From CALCZU01 sp964396165 (GTDB taxonomy: Bacteria; Bdellovibrionota; FAC87; UBA2466): a DNA stretch of 64,000 nucleotides. The stretch spans positions 1 to 64,000 of the forward strand of contig CAYNEF010000012.1 of assembly GCA_964396165.1 (NCBI GenBank), given 5' to 3'. The position numbers were made by a program, and so were the translations under genes. The notes under the pieces were generated by a model. It was not told the origin of the DNA, did no database searches, and was given only the letters and a program-made list of their open reading frames with translations. This document shows, in pieces, positions 17,240-26,400 of this stretch; within the stretch, counting starts at the first letter, position 1, and each line of letters begins with the position of its first letter.

Positions 17240-18918
17240 GACACAGCTTTCTTTGGGAGAAAGGATACAGTTTGTATGAAGCGCTCCATCGATAATACAC
17301 CGAGAAGTCTTAAGCTTCTAAACATCTCGCGGTAACTCATTTTAGAGCTGCCATAGGCGCGCGTAGGCAAGACAACGGCAATTTCATCCACCTTGTAATT
17401 CAAGTTATGTAGTACGTAGATACTTTCGAAAAAGAACGAATAACCGTTTGAACGAACTTTGTTTAAAAAGTTTTTGTTGATCTTATCTAATCGATATACA
17501 CGAAAGGCGCCGGTGGTATCGTATTTCAGACCGAGAAGCACTGTAGTTAAAAAATGTGCAGTGCAGGTTAAAAATTTTCTAAAAGGGTTCCAGTCTTTGA
17601 TACCGTTTTGCTCTAGATAGCGAGAAGCAATAACCATATCGCTTGTTTCAGCGCGTTTGACTAAAGTCGGAATTATTTCAGGGGTATGGGTGAAATCCGC
17701 ATCCATCGTAACCAAAGTTTTATAGCCGCGCTCAGTTGCCCACATATAGCCTTCTCTATGCGCACTTCCAATTCCAAGCTTTCCTGTACGGTGGATCACA
17801 CGCACAGTAGGGTCATTTTTGGTAATTCCATCAATGACTTCTCCAGTGCCGTCAGGAGAATTATCATCCAGAAACAAAATATCCGTCTGTAAACCTGTTT
17901 TTACAATACGTTCGTAGAGAGGAGTGACGTTATCCCGTTCGTTATAAGTAGGAATAAAAACCAGAGTGTCATTCAACCGTTCATTTTTCTTAGCTTCAAT
18001 CATTTTTTCAATCATCCCTTTAAAATCTACACTGGGCTTCCAGTTGGTTTTTTCTCTTAATTTTTTTGCACTTCCAATCAAAGGAAGGCTAGAGCGGGTC
18101 ATAATAGTACCGTTTTCTACAACGTGATCTTCCATTTTAAGATCCAGAAGTTCGAAAACGTATTCTACAAACTCTTTCACCGTGTGTGGTTCACCTGTAG
18201 CGACCACAAAATCGTCTGCCGTATCCAAGGCGAGGATTTTTTGAGCAGCGTTTACGTAATCGGGAGCGTATCCCCAATCCACAATGGCAGAAAGGCTACC
18301 CAGTTCTAACTTGCCATTTTTTCCCTGTTTAATTTCCCAGGCAGTATCCACGATTTTTTTCGAGATAAATTTGCGAGCGCGGTAGTTGGACTCGTGGTTG
18401 TACAAAATACCTACAGAGGCATAGACACCGTACTGTCTTCTATACTGTTGGCAGGCAAGAAGACCAGCTAGTTTTGTCATGCCATAGACGTTTACAGGTC
18501 GATAAGCAGTGTTCTCATCCTGCAACTCTTCTTTTGGATTTCCAAAAACGTGGGAAGAACAGGCATAAAAGAACTTTGTTTTGGACTTAAGCTGTTTCAG
18601 TGCTTCTAAAAAATGCACAACATAGAATGCGTTTACTTCGTAGCTTTTTTTATACAATTCCAAATCATCGGGAACCTTGTCTTCGGATGAGTGGTGGTAA
18701 GCCGCGAGATAATAAATTTCGTCAGGTCGAAAGGTTTCAATTCCTTTTTTTACGGATTCGAAATCAGAGATATCAATAATTTCAGTTTCCGTGTGTGCTG
18801 GTTCGAGAAAAGTACTAGTGCGGCTGACAAGACAGAGCTCGGCGCCAGTTTGTAAAAGCTGTTCTTTTAACAGCTTTCCATCCTGTCCGTTCGCTCCAAC
18901 TATCAGTACTTTTTTCAT
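17236..18918 (-). CDS. Fusion: NAD-dependent sugar epimerase/dehydratase + DPM1-like glycosyltransferase
   Basis: 560 residues, two enzymes in one chain. Residues 1-312 are an extended SDR of the GDP-mannose 4,6-dehydratase type: NAD loop GANGQDG (8-14), SSH with Y145GMTK149 catalytic pair, and a C-terminal NWKPS motif. Residues 316-550 are a GT2 polyprenol-phosphate sugar transferase: FIPTYNERDN, DDNSPDGTG (351-359), DAD (406-408), SRY and the amphipathic tail typical of DPM1-like enzymes without membrane helices. Likely builds a deoxy- or keto-sugar and loads sugar onto a lipid carrier. The frame is uninterrupted across the junction. Confidence 0.88.
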   Translation of the reverse strand: MKKVLIVGANGQDGKLLKEQLLQTGAELCLVSRTSTFLEPAHTETEIIDISDFESVKKGIETFRPDEIYYLAAYHHSSEDKVPDDLELYKKSYEVNAFYVVHFLEALKQLKSKTKFFYACSSHVFGNPKEELQDENTAYRPVNVYGMTKLAGLLACQQYRRQYGVYASVGILYNHESNYRARKFISKKIVDTAWEIKQGKNGKLELGSLSAIVDWGYAPDYVNAAQKILALDTADDFVVATGEPHTVKEFVEYVFELLDLKMEDHVVENGTIMTRSSLPLIGSAKKLREKTNWKPSVDFKGMIEKMIEAKKNERLNDTLVFIPTYNERDNVTPLYERIVKTGLQTDILFLDDNSPDGTGEVIDGITKNDPTVRVIHRTGKLGIGSAHREGYMWATERGYKTLVTMDADFTHTPEIIPTLVKRAETSDMVIASRYLEQNGIKDWNPFRKFLTCTAHFLTTVLLGLKYDTTGAFRVYRLDKINKNFLNKVRSNGYSFFFESIYVLHNLNYKVDEIAVVLPTRAYGSSKMSYREMFRSLRLLGVLSMERFIQTVSFLPKKAVS

Positions 18919-18927
18919 GAATGCCTT

Positions 18928-20244
18928 TTAAAAAGTCGGTTGGTTGGAGAGGTTCTCTTTAGTGTTGTCGACTACAGCGAAACCTGCTTTCGGGTAGTGA
19001 GATCCTTTTTGAGAGACGACTTCGAACCGAGGAAGTGGGAATACAATTTCTCCGCCTTTGTCCAGGAAGTCTTTTTCTCTTTTGATAATCCCATCGCGAA
19101 AATGCCAGGGCAGTACGAAGAAATAATCCGGGCTTTGTTCTCTTGCCAGGGCTTCACTCACAATAGGAATTAACGTCCCAGGAGTAAATGCGCCGAATTT
19201 GTCTTCGTTCACTTCAGAGATGCAAGGCATTTCAGCTTTGGTAATTCCGCAATATTGCAAAAGGACGTTTCCTTTAGTGGAAGCGCCGCAACCAATTACG
19301 GTCTTGCCTTGTTTTTTTGCGTTTTCAAAGAAGCGGATGATTTGAATGCGGTGTGCTTCCATCTCATTCTTAAATTTCAAATACGGGGCAAGAGTAGAAA
19401 GCCCGCGTTTCTCCTCGTCTGCAAGCACGCTATTAATAAGTGCAGTGCATTCTGGGTAACTGGCTTCATTTCTCGCTACAGAAATAGAGAAACTACCGCC
19501 GTTAATATCGTTGAATTCTAAATCTACAATTTTAAGACCAGCTTCATCCATCATGCGCTTGATTTGTTTAAGCGCGTAATATTCGAGATGCTCGTGGCAA
19601 ATCGTATCGTACGAGAGCGTATCGAGCATTCTAGGCAAATAACTTTGCTCGAGTGTCCAAACTCCGTCTTTGTCGAGAATATCAGCAATCTCTCTTACAA
19701 ACTGCGACGGATCTTCCAAATCGTAAAACATCGCTATACTTGTAATGAGTTTTGCCTTTTTGCCGCCCAAGTGTTTTTCAATTGTTTTGGCGGAGAAAAA
19801 ATCAGGGATTAACGTTACGTCATCCGGATAGTAATGCTTAAATTTCATGCCGGAAGGATCCACACCGACAAGCTGTAATCCAGAAAGCGGATAAGATTGC
19901 AAAAGGGTGCTGTCATTGCTGCCGATATCGATGATGAGATCCCCTGCATTCGGTGAATATTTTTGGCAAAGCTTTTCCACTTTACCTTTTAAATGCCTCA
20001 CCATGGATTGGTTTAGTCCCGAGCGGTAACCGTAATTCATCCCGTACATTTGACTTAGATCAAAAGAGTCGGCGAGTTGAACCAGATCACACTCTTCGCA
20101 TTTGATCAGTCTCAACGGACCAACTGGTACGACCTGTTCTTCTGATTTAGGAAAGATGCCTGTGAAACTTTGTTCCCCTAAATCCAATATAGATTCTAGC
20201 TTTGGGCTCTTGCAGAGCCGGCAGTGACTAATTTCTGTTGCCAT
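18928..20244 (-). CDS. Sugar C-methyltransferase (zinc-ribbon, SAM, C-terminal domain)
   Basis: 438 residues in the three-part layout of NDP-hexose C-methyltransferases (TylC3/TcaB9-like): an N-terminal zinc-binding domain with CRLC and CEEC (about 8-52), a SAM-binding domain with IIDIGSNDSTLL (about 105-116) and the EHLEYYALKQI segment, and a C-terminal domain with VIGCGASTKGNVLLQYCGI. Such enzymes methylate keto-sugar nucleotides, which fits the dehydratase encoded 9 bases downstream. First gene of the minus-strand sugar operon 20244-16565. Confidence 0.9.
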   Translation of the reverse strand: MATEISHCRLCKSPKLESILDLGEQSFTGIFPKSEEQVVPVGPLRLIKCEECDLVQLADSFDLSQMYGMNYGYRSGLNQSMVRHLKGKVEKLCQKYSPNAGDLIIDIGSNDSTLLQSYPLSGLQLVGVDPSGMKFKHYYPDDVTLIPDFFSAKTIEKHLGGKKAKLITSIAMFYDLEDPSQFVREIADILDKDGVWTLEQSYLPRMLDTLSYDTICHEHLEYYALKQIKRMMDEAGLKIVDLEFNDINGGSFSISVARNEASYPECTALINSVLADEEKRGLSTLAPYLKFKNEMEAHRIQIIRFFENAKKQGKTVIGCGASTKGNVLLQYCGITKAEMPCISEVNEDKFGAFTPGTLIPIVSEALAREQSPDYFFVLPWHFRDGIIKREKDFLDKGGEIVFPLPRFEVVSQKGSHYPKAGFAVVDNTKENLSNQPTF

Positions 20245-20387
20245 AGGTTTTCGACATTAGCAAAAGAAGGCCGGTTTTCCAAAGAATAATGTGAGTTTAT
20301 CGAGTGGGAATCAGACTTAAATTCAGTATTATTAATAGCATCTTACAGTGCATCGCATTGCGTTAATATAGTTTTTCTTGCAGAAAG

Positions 20388-20421
20388 TAAAAAGAGGGCC
20401 TGACTTGGTTGTCAGACCCTC
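20388..20421 (-). terminator. Intrinsic terminator of the DUF4360 gene
   Basis: Read on the minus strand: an 11-bp stem (GAGGGTCTGAC with GTCAGGCCCTC, one T-G pair), loop of six, then TTTTT. It lies 13 bases after the DUF4360 stop. Confidence 0.92.
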
Positions 20422-20434
20422 CTCCTTTTAACGA

Positions 20435-21025
20435 TTAACGGCAACTTCTCCATTGGAGTAAATAGACAAGTCCTGCGCTCATATCGACGCTGTCGACAGA
20501 AGCCATCGCTTGTTGACCATAGCTGTTTGTTTTTACGCGCATGTTGGAATTGATTCTTAAGTTCACATCCGTTCCGCACTTGGACCATACAAGTGCAGAA
20601 GCGATGAGTTTGTTGGAAACATAGTAATTGTCATCCAGTGCGCCGTAGAATGTTTTGGTAGTAGAAGGTCCCCTTGCATCTGCAAAGAAATATTCTACAC
20701 CCAGGTCTGAAGTAGCACCGCGTGGAAGACTGTTGTACCCGCGATAATCCACTTGCAAGACGGAAACACTGAGGCCATGAGGAACGTGTACCGGTACTGC
20801 AATGTTGCAACTCTTGCGGTCGACGGTTTTACTTCCTTTGGCTTCTACAGTGTAAGCATCGAACAAGACACTGAGTTGTTTAGCATCCGGACTAAGAATG
20901 GTGGATACAGTCCCTTGGGGACAACCTGTACCTCCATAGCCAGGTTGGCCCAGATAGATGTCATCCGCTTTCACAAGAGACGACACCATGAGCACCACCA
21001 GCGCGAACATATTTCCTTTTTTCAT
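20435..21025 (-). CDS. Secreted DUF4360 protein
   Basis: 196 residues with a signal peptide (MKKGNMFALVVLMVSSLVKA). The mature part matches DUF4360: a GTGCPQGTVS start, SPDAKQLSVLFDAY, KSCNIAVPVHVPHG, VDYRGYNSLPRGA and a closing C-containing LQWRSCR. Disulphide-bonded extracellular protein of unknown function, known from fungi and several bacterial groups. The frame runs further upstream, but GGAAAGGAA places the start at the ATG at 21025 (or 21031), directly ahead of the signal peptide. Own terminator. Confidence 0.85.
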   Translation of the reverse strand: MKKGNMFALVVLMVSSLVKADDIYLGQPGYGGTGCPQGTVSTILSPDAKQLSVLFDAYTVEAKGSKTVDRKSCNIAVPVHVPHGLSVSVLQVDYRGYNSLPRGATSDLGVEYFFADARGPSTTKTFYGALDDNYYVSNKLIASALVWSKCGTDVNLRINSNMRVKTNSYGQQAMASVDSVDMSAGLVYLLQWRSCR

Positions 21026-21345
21026 GGTCATTTCCTTTCCATCCCTCACAGTGCTCGAGATAGATCTCGGCCCAAATATCTCCCCCTGAAACAAATGAGC
21101 TGCACTATGAACAGTGAGTGAGAGTTCACCCACTTGCTAAATGTAAAATGCAATTAAACGGCCAATGAATTTTTTATTTCTGCACGCAGTGATTTACATA
21201 AACGCACCAAATCACGTGAAATAATTTTACGGGGCAAAATGCGACTGGGGCGAGATAGGAATAAGTCTAGACGTTAACAAATGTCGCCGAAGAGAAATAT
21301 CAAATCTAGTCAGAGTTAGTGAGAGAAGAAACGAAGAACAAGCTA
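21026..21345. other. Non-coding stretch, nothing assigned
   Basis: AT-rich DNA upstream of the DUF4360 gene. It must hold that gene's promoter, but no convincing -10/-35 pair stood out. No ORF with a ribosome site was seen. Confidence 0.5.
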
Positions 21346-21361
21346 CCTTGCACGTGCAAGG
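21346..21361. repeat. 16-bp perfect palindrome CCTTGCACGTGCAAGG
   Basis: Core GCACGTGC. A near-copy with the same GGTTC tail lies at 21681-21700, on the far side of the inverted repeat. Related cores occur at 59113-59144, next to the tRNA-Val fragment. Confidence 0.7.
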
Positions 21362-21384
21362 TTCGTAAGGCTTCGAGAGGCCCG

Positions 21385-21651
21385 GCTCTCCCAGCCGCGT
21401 TGGGTCGCTCCCCAGACTTCGTGTCAATTTAGTGGCCACTTGGCCATTCTTTTTTGCCAGCAACCCAACGCGATACGAGATTCACTTCGAAAAAATTTTC
21501 CCCAATAAATATAAAAAAATATTTTTTTGAATTTAGAAATATATTTTGTGTATTTTGCTCATCACATCGCTAAAGCACTGACAAAAAGTTAGGCCAAGTG
21601 GCCTCAGTTCTTTTCGAAGTCTGGGTAGCGACCCAACGCGGCTGGGAGAGC
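21385..21651. repeat. Long inverted repeat (61/60-base arms) with AT-rich centre
   Basis: Left arm 21385-21445 and right arm 21592-21651 are reverse complements over most of their length: GCTCTCCCAGCCGCGTTGGG, GTCGCT, CCCAGACTTCG and GGCCACTTGGCC are shared, with a short divergent block inside. The 146-base centre is AT-rich and holds a third partial copy of the ACCCAACGCG block at 21464-21473. It resembles a non-autonomous mobile element or a decayed tRNA-associated insertion. No protein is encoded. The tRNA-Arg gene lies 124 bases to the right. Confidence 0.8.
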
Positions 21652-21680
21652 AGTTCTCATCGAAGAATTTTTAAATTACT

Positions 21681-21700
21681 CCTCGCACGTACAAGGTTCC
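21681..21700. repeat. Degenerate copy of the GCACGTGC palindrome
   Basis: CCTCGCACGTACAAGGTTCC matches CCTTGCACGTGCAAGGTTCG (21346-21365) at 17 of 20 positions in the same orientation. The two copies flank the inverted repeat 21385-21651. Confidence 0.6.
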
Positions 21701-21774
21701 ACTGAGCAGATACATTTCTACACACTTAAAGCATCATGGCTTTTCAAAAGTAAATGGTCGGTAGGGTTAGAAAC

Positions 21775-21848
21775 TGGGTCCAGTTGGAATCGAACCAACA
21801 ACCTCCAGATTAGAAATCAGGTGCTCTATCCGGTTGAGCTATGGACCC
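21775..21848 (-). tRNA. tRNA-Arg(TCT)
   Basis: Full cloverleaf on the minus strand. Acceptor stem GGGTCCA/TGGACCC, D arm AGCTC...GAGC, anticodon loop TTTCTAA with anticodon TCT, T arm with GGTTCGATT. Reads AGA codons. The anticodon stem CCTGA/TCTGG has one U-U mismatch (29-41). No CCA is encoded, so it is added after transcription, unlike the two tRNAs near 59 kb. Confidence 0.93.
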
Positions 21849-22035
21849 TTAAGCAAAACTTAAGGTAGCTAATTAGCACGCAAGCCTTTGGTTTGTCGAC
21901 AATTTCCACTGATTATTCGCTGCATCAATTATTGAAACACCTGTTAACATTACTACGCAAGAATCCCACCGTTTCATTCCAAGCCTTTAAACTTAAATAA
22001 AGGCAATCCCACTAACAATTTAAGGAGATAACTAT

Positions 22036-22947
22036 ATGAAATTCATTGCAACCGCAGTGGCTTTTGCGCTGCTAGGAAATGTAGCGTTTTCGCTGGATCA
22101 AAAAGACAGAAAAATTTTTGATCAGATAGAAAAATGGAAAGAACAGGCTGTACGTGAAAAATGGACCTTCGAAGTAGGTTACAACCCTTCCCTTCGCTTG
22201 AGTGAAAAACAACGTTACGGCTTAAAAATGCAAAAAGGCTGGGAAGACATGGCAGACTGGAATGACATGACCATCCCCAGAGATCTCCCTGCCGCAATCG
22301 ACTACCGCGACAAAGGCGTTGTCTCTCCTGTCAAAGATCAGGCAAAACCGCAGTATTGTGGAAGTTGCTGGGCATTTGGAACAGTCGCTGTAGTTGAGTC
22401 GCTGATTGCAATGTCGACAGGTACCGTGAAAGATTTGTCCGAACAACAAGTCGTCAGTTGCCAACCTGACTACGGAAGTTGCAACGGAGGAAATTTCGCG
22501 TTTGGTTTCTTTTTGCAAAAAGGAGCGAACAACGAAGAAGATTTTCCTTACGAAGCAAAAAACGTTTCGTGCAAATCTTCCGCCCCTCAGCATGAAAAAC
22601 TTGCGTCCTGGGGTTATGTCGGCAGCCGCAAATCACGTGGGCCCAGTGTAGAGCAAATCAAAGCCGCCATCGTAAAATATGGACCTGTTGCTGCAACAGT
22701 CAGTGCCTCAGGTGCTTGGAGCGGTTACAAAAGCGGGATCTACAACGAATGTAACTCCAACATGACCAACCATATTGTTGCGATTGTGGGTTATAACGAT
22801 GCAGACGGCGGGTACTGGATAGTAAAAAACTCACACGGCACAGAATTCGGTGAGCAAGGTTACATCCGCATGCGCTACACCAGCAGCTCTGGTAAGAAAT
22901 GCAATAACATCGGTGCCACTGCCGCATACGCTGTTTACAAGCCCTAA
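22036..22947 (+). CDS. Secreted papain-like cysteine protease (peptidase C1A)
   Basis: 303 residues. Signal peptide 1-19, a short pro-region (about 20-85), then a papain fold: VKDQ...PQYCGSCWAFG with Cys111, SEQQVVSC, CNGG, His246 in NHIVAIVGY and Asn265 in KNSHGTEFG. Three extra residues between the oxyanion Gln and the Cys (DQAKPQYCGSCW) give cathepsin X-type spacing. Strong AAGGAGAT ribosome site. A strong terminator follows, so it is a single-gene unit. Probably degrades extracellular or prey protein. Confidence 0.93.
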   Translation: MKFIATAVAFALLGNVAFSLDQKDRKIFDQIEKWKEQAVREKWTFEVGYNPSLRLSEKQRYGLKMQKGWEDMADWNDMTIPRDLPAAIDYRDKGVVSPVKDQAKPQYCGSCWAFGTVAVVESLIAMSTGTVKDLSEQQVVSCQPDYGSCNGGNFAFGFFLQKGANNEEDFPYEAKNVSCKSSAPQHEKLASWGYVGSRKSRGPSVEQIKAAIVKYGPVAATVSASGAWSGYKSGIYNECNSNMTNHIVAIVGYNDADGGYWIVKNSHGTEFGEQGYIRMRYTSSSGKKCNNIGATAAYAVYKP

Positions 22948-22981
22948 AGCTTACTCGTAAAATACGGATCAAATTGAATAG

Positions 22982-23011
22982 CCGATCTTGGACTACCAAG
23001 ATCGGTTTTTT
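22982..23011 (+). terminator. Intrinsic terminator of the C1A protease gene
   Basis: Perfect 10-bp stem CCGATCTTGG / CCAAGATCGG with loop ACTA and six T residues. Confidence 0.95.
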
Positions 23012-23030
23012 CATTCGATGAAAGACGGAA

Positions 23031-23402
23031 ATGAAACGCAAATCACAATTCTGCTATGTGGCTACCGATGTCACCACCTGGAAAACGCTTGTGAAATCCG
23101 GTTTTAAGACAGGCAACTATTTCACCTCCGATTTTTTTAGTGCGACAGTAGCTGCCAGTGGAAAAACAGATCCAGTCATCGGGATTGTGGAATTTGATAG
23201 CGAAGACGGCTTATCAAACACCATTCGCACTGACTCTTGGGGCAGAAATTCCCTTTATTCCGTAGACGATGCGAAAAAATTTCACCCGATCTCTTTGCGC
23301 TTACTTAACTCTAACGAAGTACAGAAGCAGATAGATGAGCTAAAACAGAAAGGGCACGATTTTTCCTGGCTTCTTACGAAGTTAAAACTAGATAGTAATT
23401 AA
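23031..23402 (+). CDS. Hypothetical protein, 123 aa
   Basis: No signal peptide or membrane segment. Mixed alpha/beta composition: YVATDVTTWKTLVKSGF near the start and a helical end (VQKQIDELKQKGHDFSWLLTK-type). The N-terminal part (residues 8-55) resembles nothing I can name. A GACGGAA sequence just before the ATG is a possible but close ribosome site. It sits 20 bases after a terminator and converges on ileS with an 8-base gap. Real gene likely from codon pattern and fit; function unknown. Confidence 0.6.
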   Translation: MKRKSQFCYVATDVTTWKTLVKSGFKTGNYFTSDFFSATVAASGKTDPVIGIVEFDSEDGLSNTIRTDSWGRNSLYSVDDAKKFHPISLRLLNSNEVQKQIDELKQKGHDFSWLLTKLKLDSN

Positions 23403-23410
23403 ATTTGTAA

Positions 23411-26400
23411 TCAGATTTTTTTGACGAGAAGTTTGATCTGCATTCCGTCGATATCTTGTTCTTGTGTCCATGACTTACCAGAACTGAGTTCGATTTTCTT
23501 CGCAAGACATTCGCTTGAGATATAACTGTGGTTGTCCGTAATCGCTTTTGCCAGCTCCGCAGTCGTTTCAAAATAAATTTCGATTGAATCCACCACTTCA
23601 AAGCCGCTGTCTTTTCTTAATTTCTGAATGCGGTTCACAAATTCTCTGGCGCGGCCTTCATTGATAAGTGTTTCATCGGTTGCAGTATCCAACCAAATCG
23701 TTACATTTTTAAATGTCTGGATCACGCCTGCTTGTTTAGGTAATCGCTCAATGACGACTTCAGAAAGCTGTACAGTTTCCCCTTCGACGACAATGGAACC
23801 TTTGGTTTCCAGTTCCTGCACTTTATCGGGAGTGAGCTCGCGTACTTTTTGTAAAACAAGCTGCATCTTTTTACCCAATCGAGGGCCCAAGACTTTTGCA
23901 TTGGCTTTTGCGCCTAAGTTTACCCATTTGCTTTCGTCGGAAGTGAAAGAAATCTTTTTTACGTTGAGTTCGTTTTTCAAGATTTCAGAGTACGCTTCAA
24001 TCGTATTTTTATCGCCTGCGTGTTTGGTAATCACGAGCAATTCTTTTAACGGCTGGCGGGTTTTTAAATTATTTGTGCTTCTAGCGTTTCTGCCCATAGA
24101 GACAACCGTCTCAATGAGATCCATACGCTCTTCTAATTCCTTATGAATCCACTGCGGCTTTTTCTCAGGGAACATGCACAAGTGCACACTCTCTTTACCG
24201 GTCTTTTTATCTTTTAAATTTTGGTAAATTTCTTCCGTGATAAACGGCAAAATGGGCGCGAGTACTTTACTGAACTCAGTCAAAGTATAATACAAGGTCG
24301 TATAGGCGAGTTCTTTATCGAGATTTTTTTCTTCCGACCAAAAACGTCTGCGATTCAAACGGATGTACCAGTTTGTTAATTGGTCGATAAAGCCTATCAC
24401 TTCTGGAACCACTTCATACAAGTGGTAAACTTCCATGCGATCTTCGACTTCTTTCACCAAAGACTGGAGACGGGAGATGACCCATTTATCTAGATCATTT
24501 TCAAGCTTATCCAGATTTTTTGCATCGTAAGTTTCTGGCGTCCAACCATCAGCCATTGCGTATGTCACAAAGAAGCTATACGCATTCCAAAAAGGCAGCA
24601 TGACAGAACGGATAATTTCTTTAATCCCGTTTTCCGAAAATCTTAAATCTTCGGCGTGCGAAGCAGGACTGCTTGCTAGATAAGCGCGCATGGAATCAGC
24701 GCCGTAGGTATCCAGAACGTATTTGGGATCCGGATAATTTTTTAAGCGTTTGCTCATCTTCTTGCCGTCTTCGGCAAGGACCAAACCGTTTACAATCACG
24801 TTTTTAAATGGCGGCTTATCAAAAAGTGCTGTCGATAAAACAGAAAGCGTATAGAACCAACCGCGCGTCTGATCAATTCCTTCCGCGATAAAATCAGCGG
24901 GGAAAGCTTTATCGAACTTTTCTTTATTCTCAAAAGGGTAATGCACTTGTGCGTATGGCATCGAACCAGATTCAAACCAGCAATCAAGAACTTCTGGGAT
25001 GCGCTTCATCGCCTTTTTGCACTTTGGACAAGGAATCGCAACATCGTCCACAAAGTGTTTGTGGATATCATCTAACTTTTTACCGCTGAGTTTATGCAGT
25101 TCCTCGATAGAACCTACACAGAGCATTTCGTTACAAGTTTTATCGCAACGCCAAATCGGAAGTGGCGTTCCCCAAAAACGGTTGCGGCTGATGTTCCAGT
25201 CGCGTGCATTTTCAAGCCAATTGCCAAAACGTCCATCTCGTAAATGCTCAGGCACCCAATGCGTTTTTGCATTGTTCTTAAGTAAATTCTTTTTCAGTGG
25301 TTCCATGTTGATGAACCAGGTAGATATCGCTTTGTTCATCAGGGGCGTATCACTTCTCCAGCAGTAAGGATAATTGTGGTTCAGTGTTTCGTGTTTAACG
25401 ACACTGCCCTTTTGCTTTAGGTACTTGATGATTTCTTTATCGGCGTCCTTGATGTTTAAACCTTTAAACTCAGGTGCCTTATCGGTGATATTGCCTTCGT
25501 GATCCGTTGCATCTGCAAGGGGGATTTTATATTTCTTGGCGACTTCAAAATCTTCTTCCCCGTGTGCAGGCGCCGTATGAACAAGTCCCGTACCGTCAGT
25601 AGCCGTAACATGATCGCCCAAAATAACTTTAAATGCGCCTTGTGCTGCCAGTTCCTTAAAGTACGGAAAGAGGGGCTCGTAAGATTCCCCTTCGAGTTCA
25701 GTCCCTTTAAATGTTTTGACTACCGTATAAAGCGATTCTTCTTTGTAATAAGCAGCAAGTCTGTCTTTAGCGAGAACGTAATGATTCTTACTTTCTGCTT
25801 CTTCAATTTCTACATAATCCATTTCGGGATTTGCAGAGAGTGCTAAGTTTGCAGGCAATGTCCAAGGAGTCGTCGTCCAAGCGAGAAACCAGCGGTTACT
25901 CTTTGTACTTTTTAAACGAATGGTCAAAGAAGGATCTTGTACTTCTTTGTAATTTAAACCTGCTTCAAAATTGGAAAGTGGGGTCGCAATACGCCACGAA
26001 TACGGCATGACTCTGTGGCCTTCAAAAATATAATTCTTGTCCCACAACTGTTTAAAAATCCACCACACGCTTTCCATGAACGAGGTATCCATGGTGCGGT
26101 ACTTGTTTTCAAAATCCACCCAGCGTCCAGTGCGCTCAACGACTTCTTCCCACTCTTTGGTGTAACGAAGAACTATGTTTCTACAAGCCTCGTTAAATTT
26201 TGCGACGCCATAATTTTCGACGTCCTTATGTCCGTGCAGTCCCAGTTCGTTTTCCATTTCGAACTCAACGGGAAGTCCGTGGCAGTCCCACCCCCAACGG
26301 CGCTCGACATGTTTGCCCTTCATTACCCAGTATCTGGGAACGATATCTTTCAAAGTACCCGCAAGTAGATGTCCGTAATGTGGAAGTCCTGTCGCGAAGG

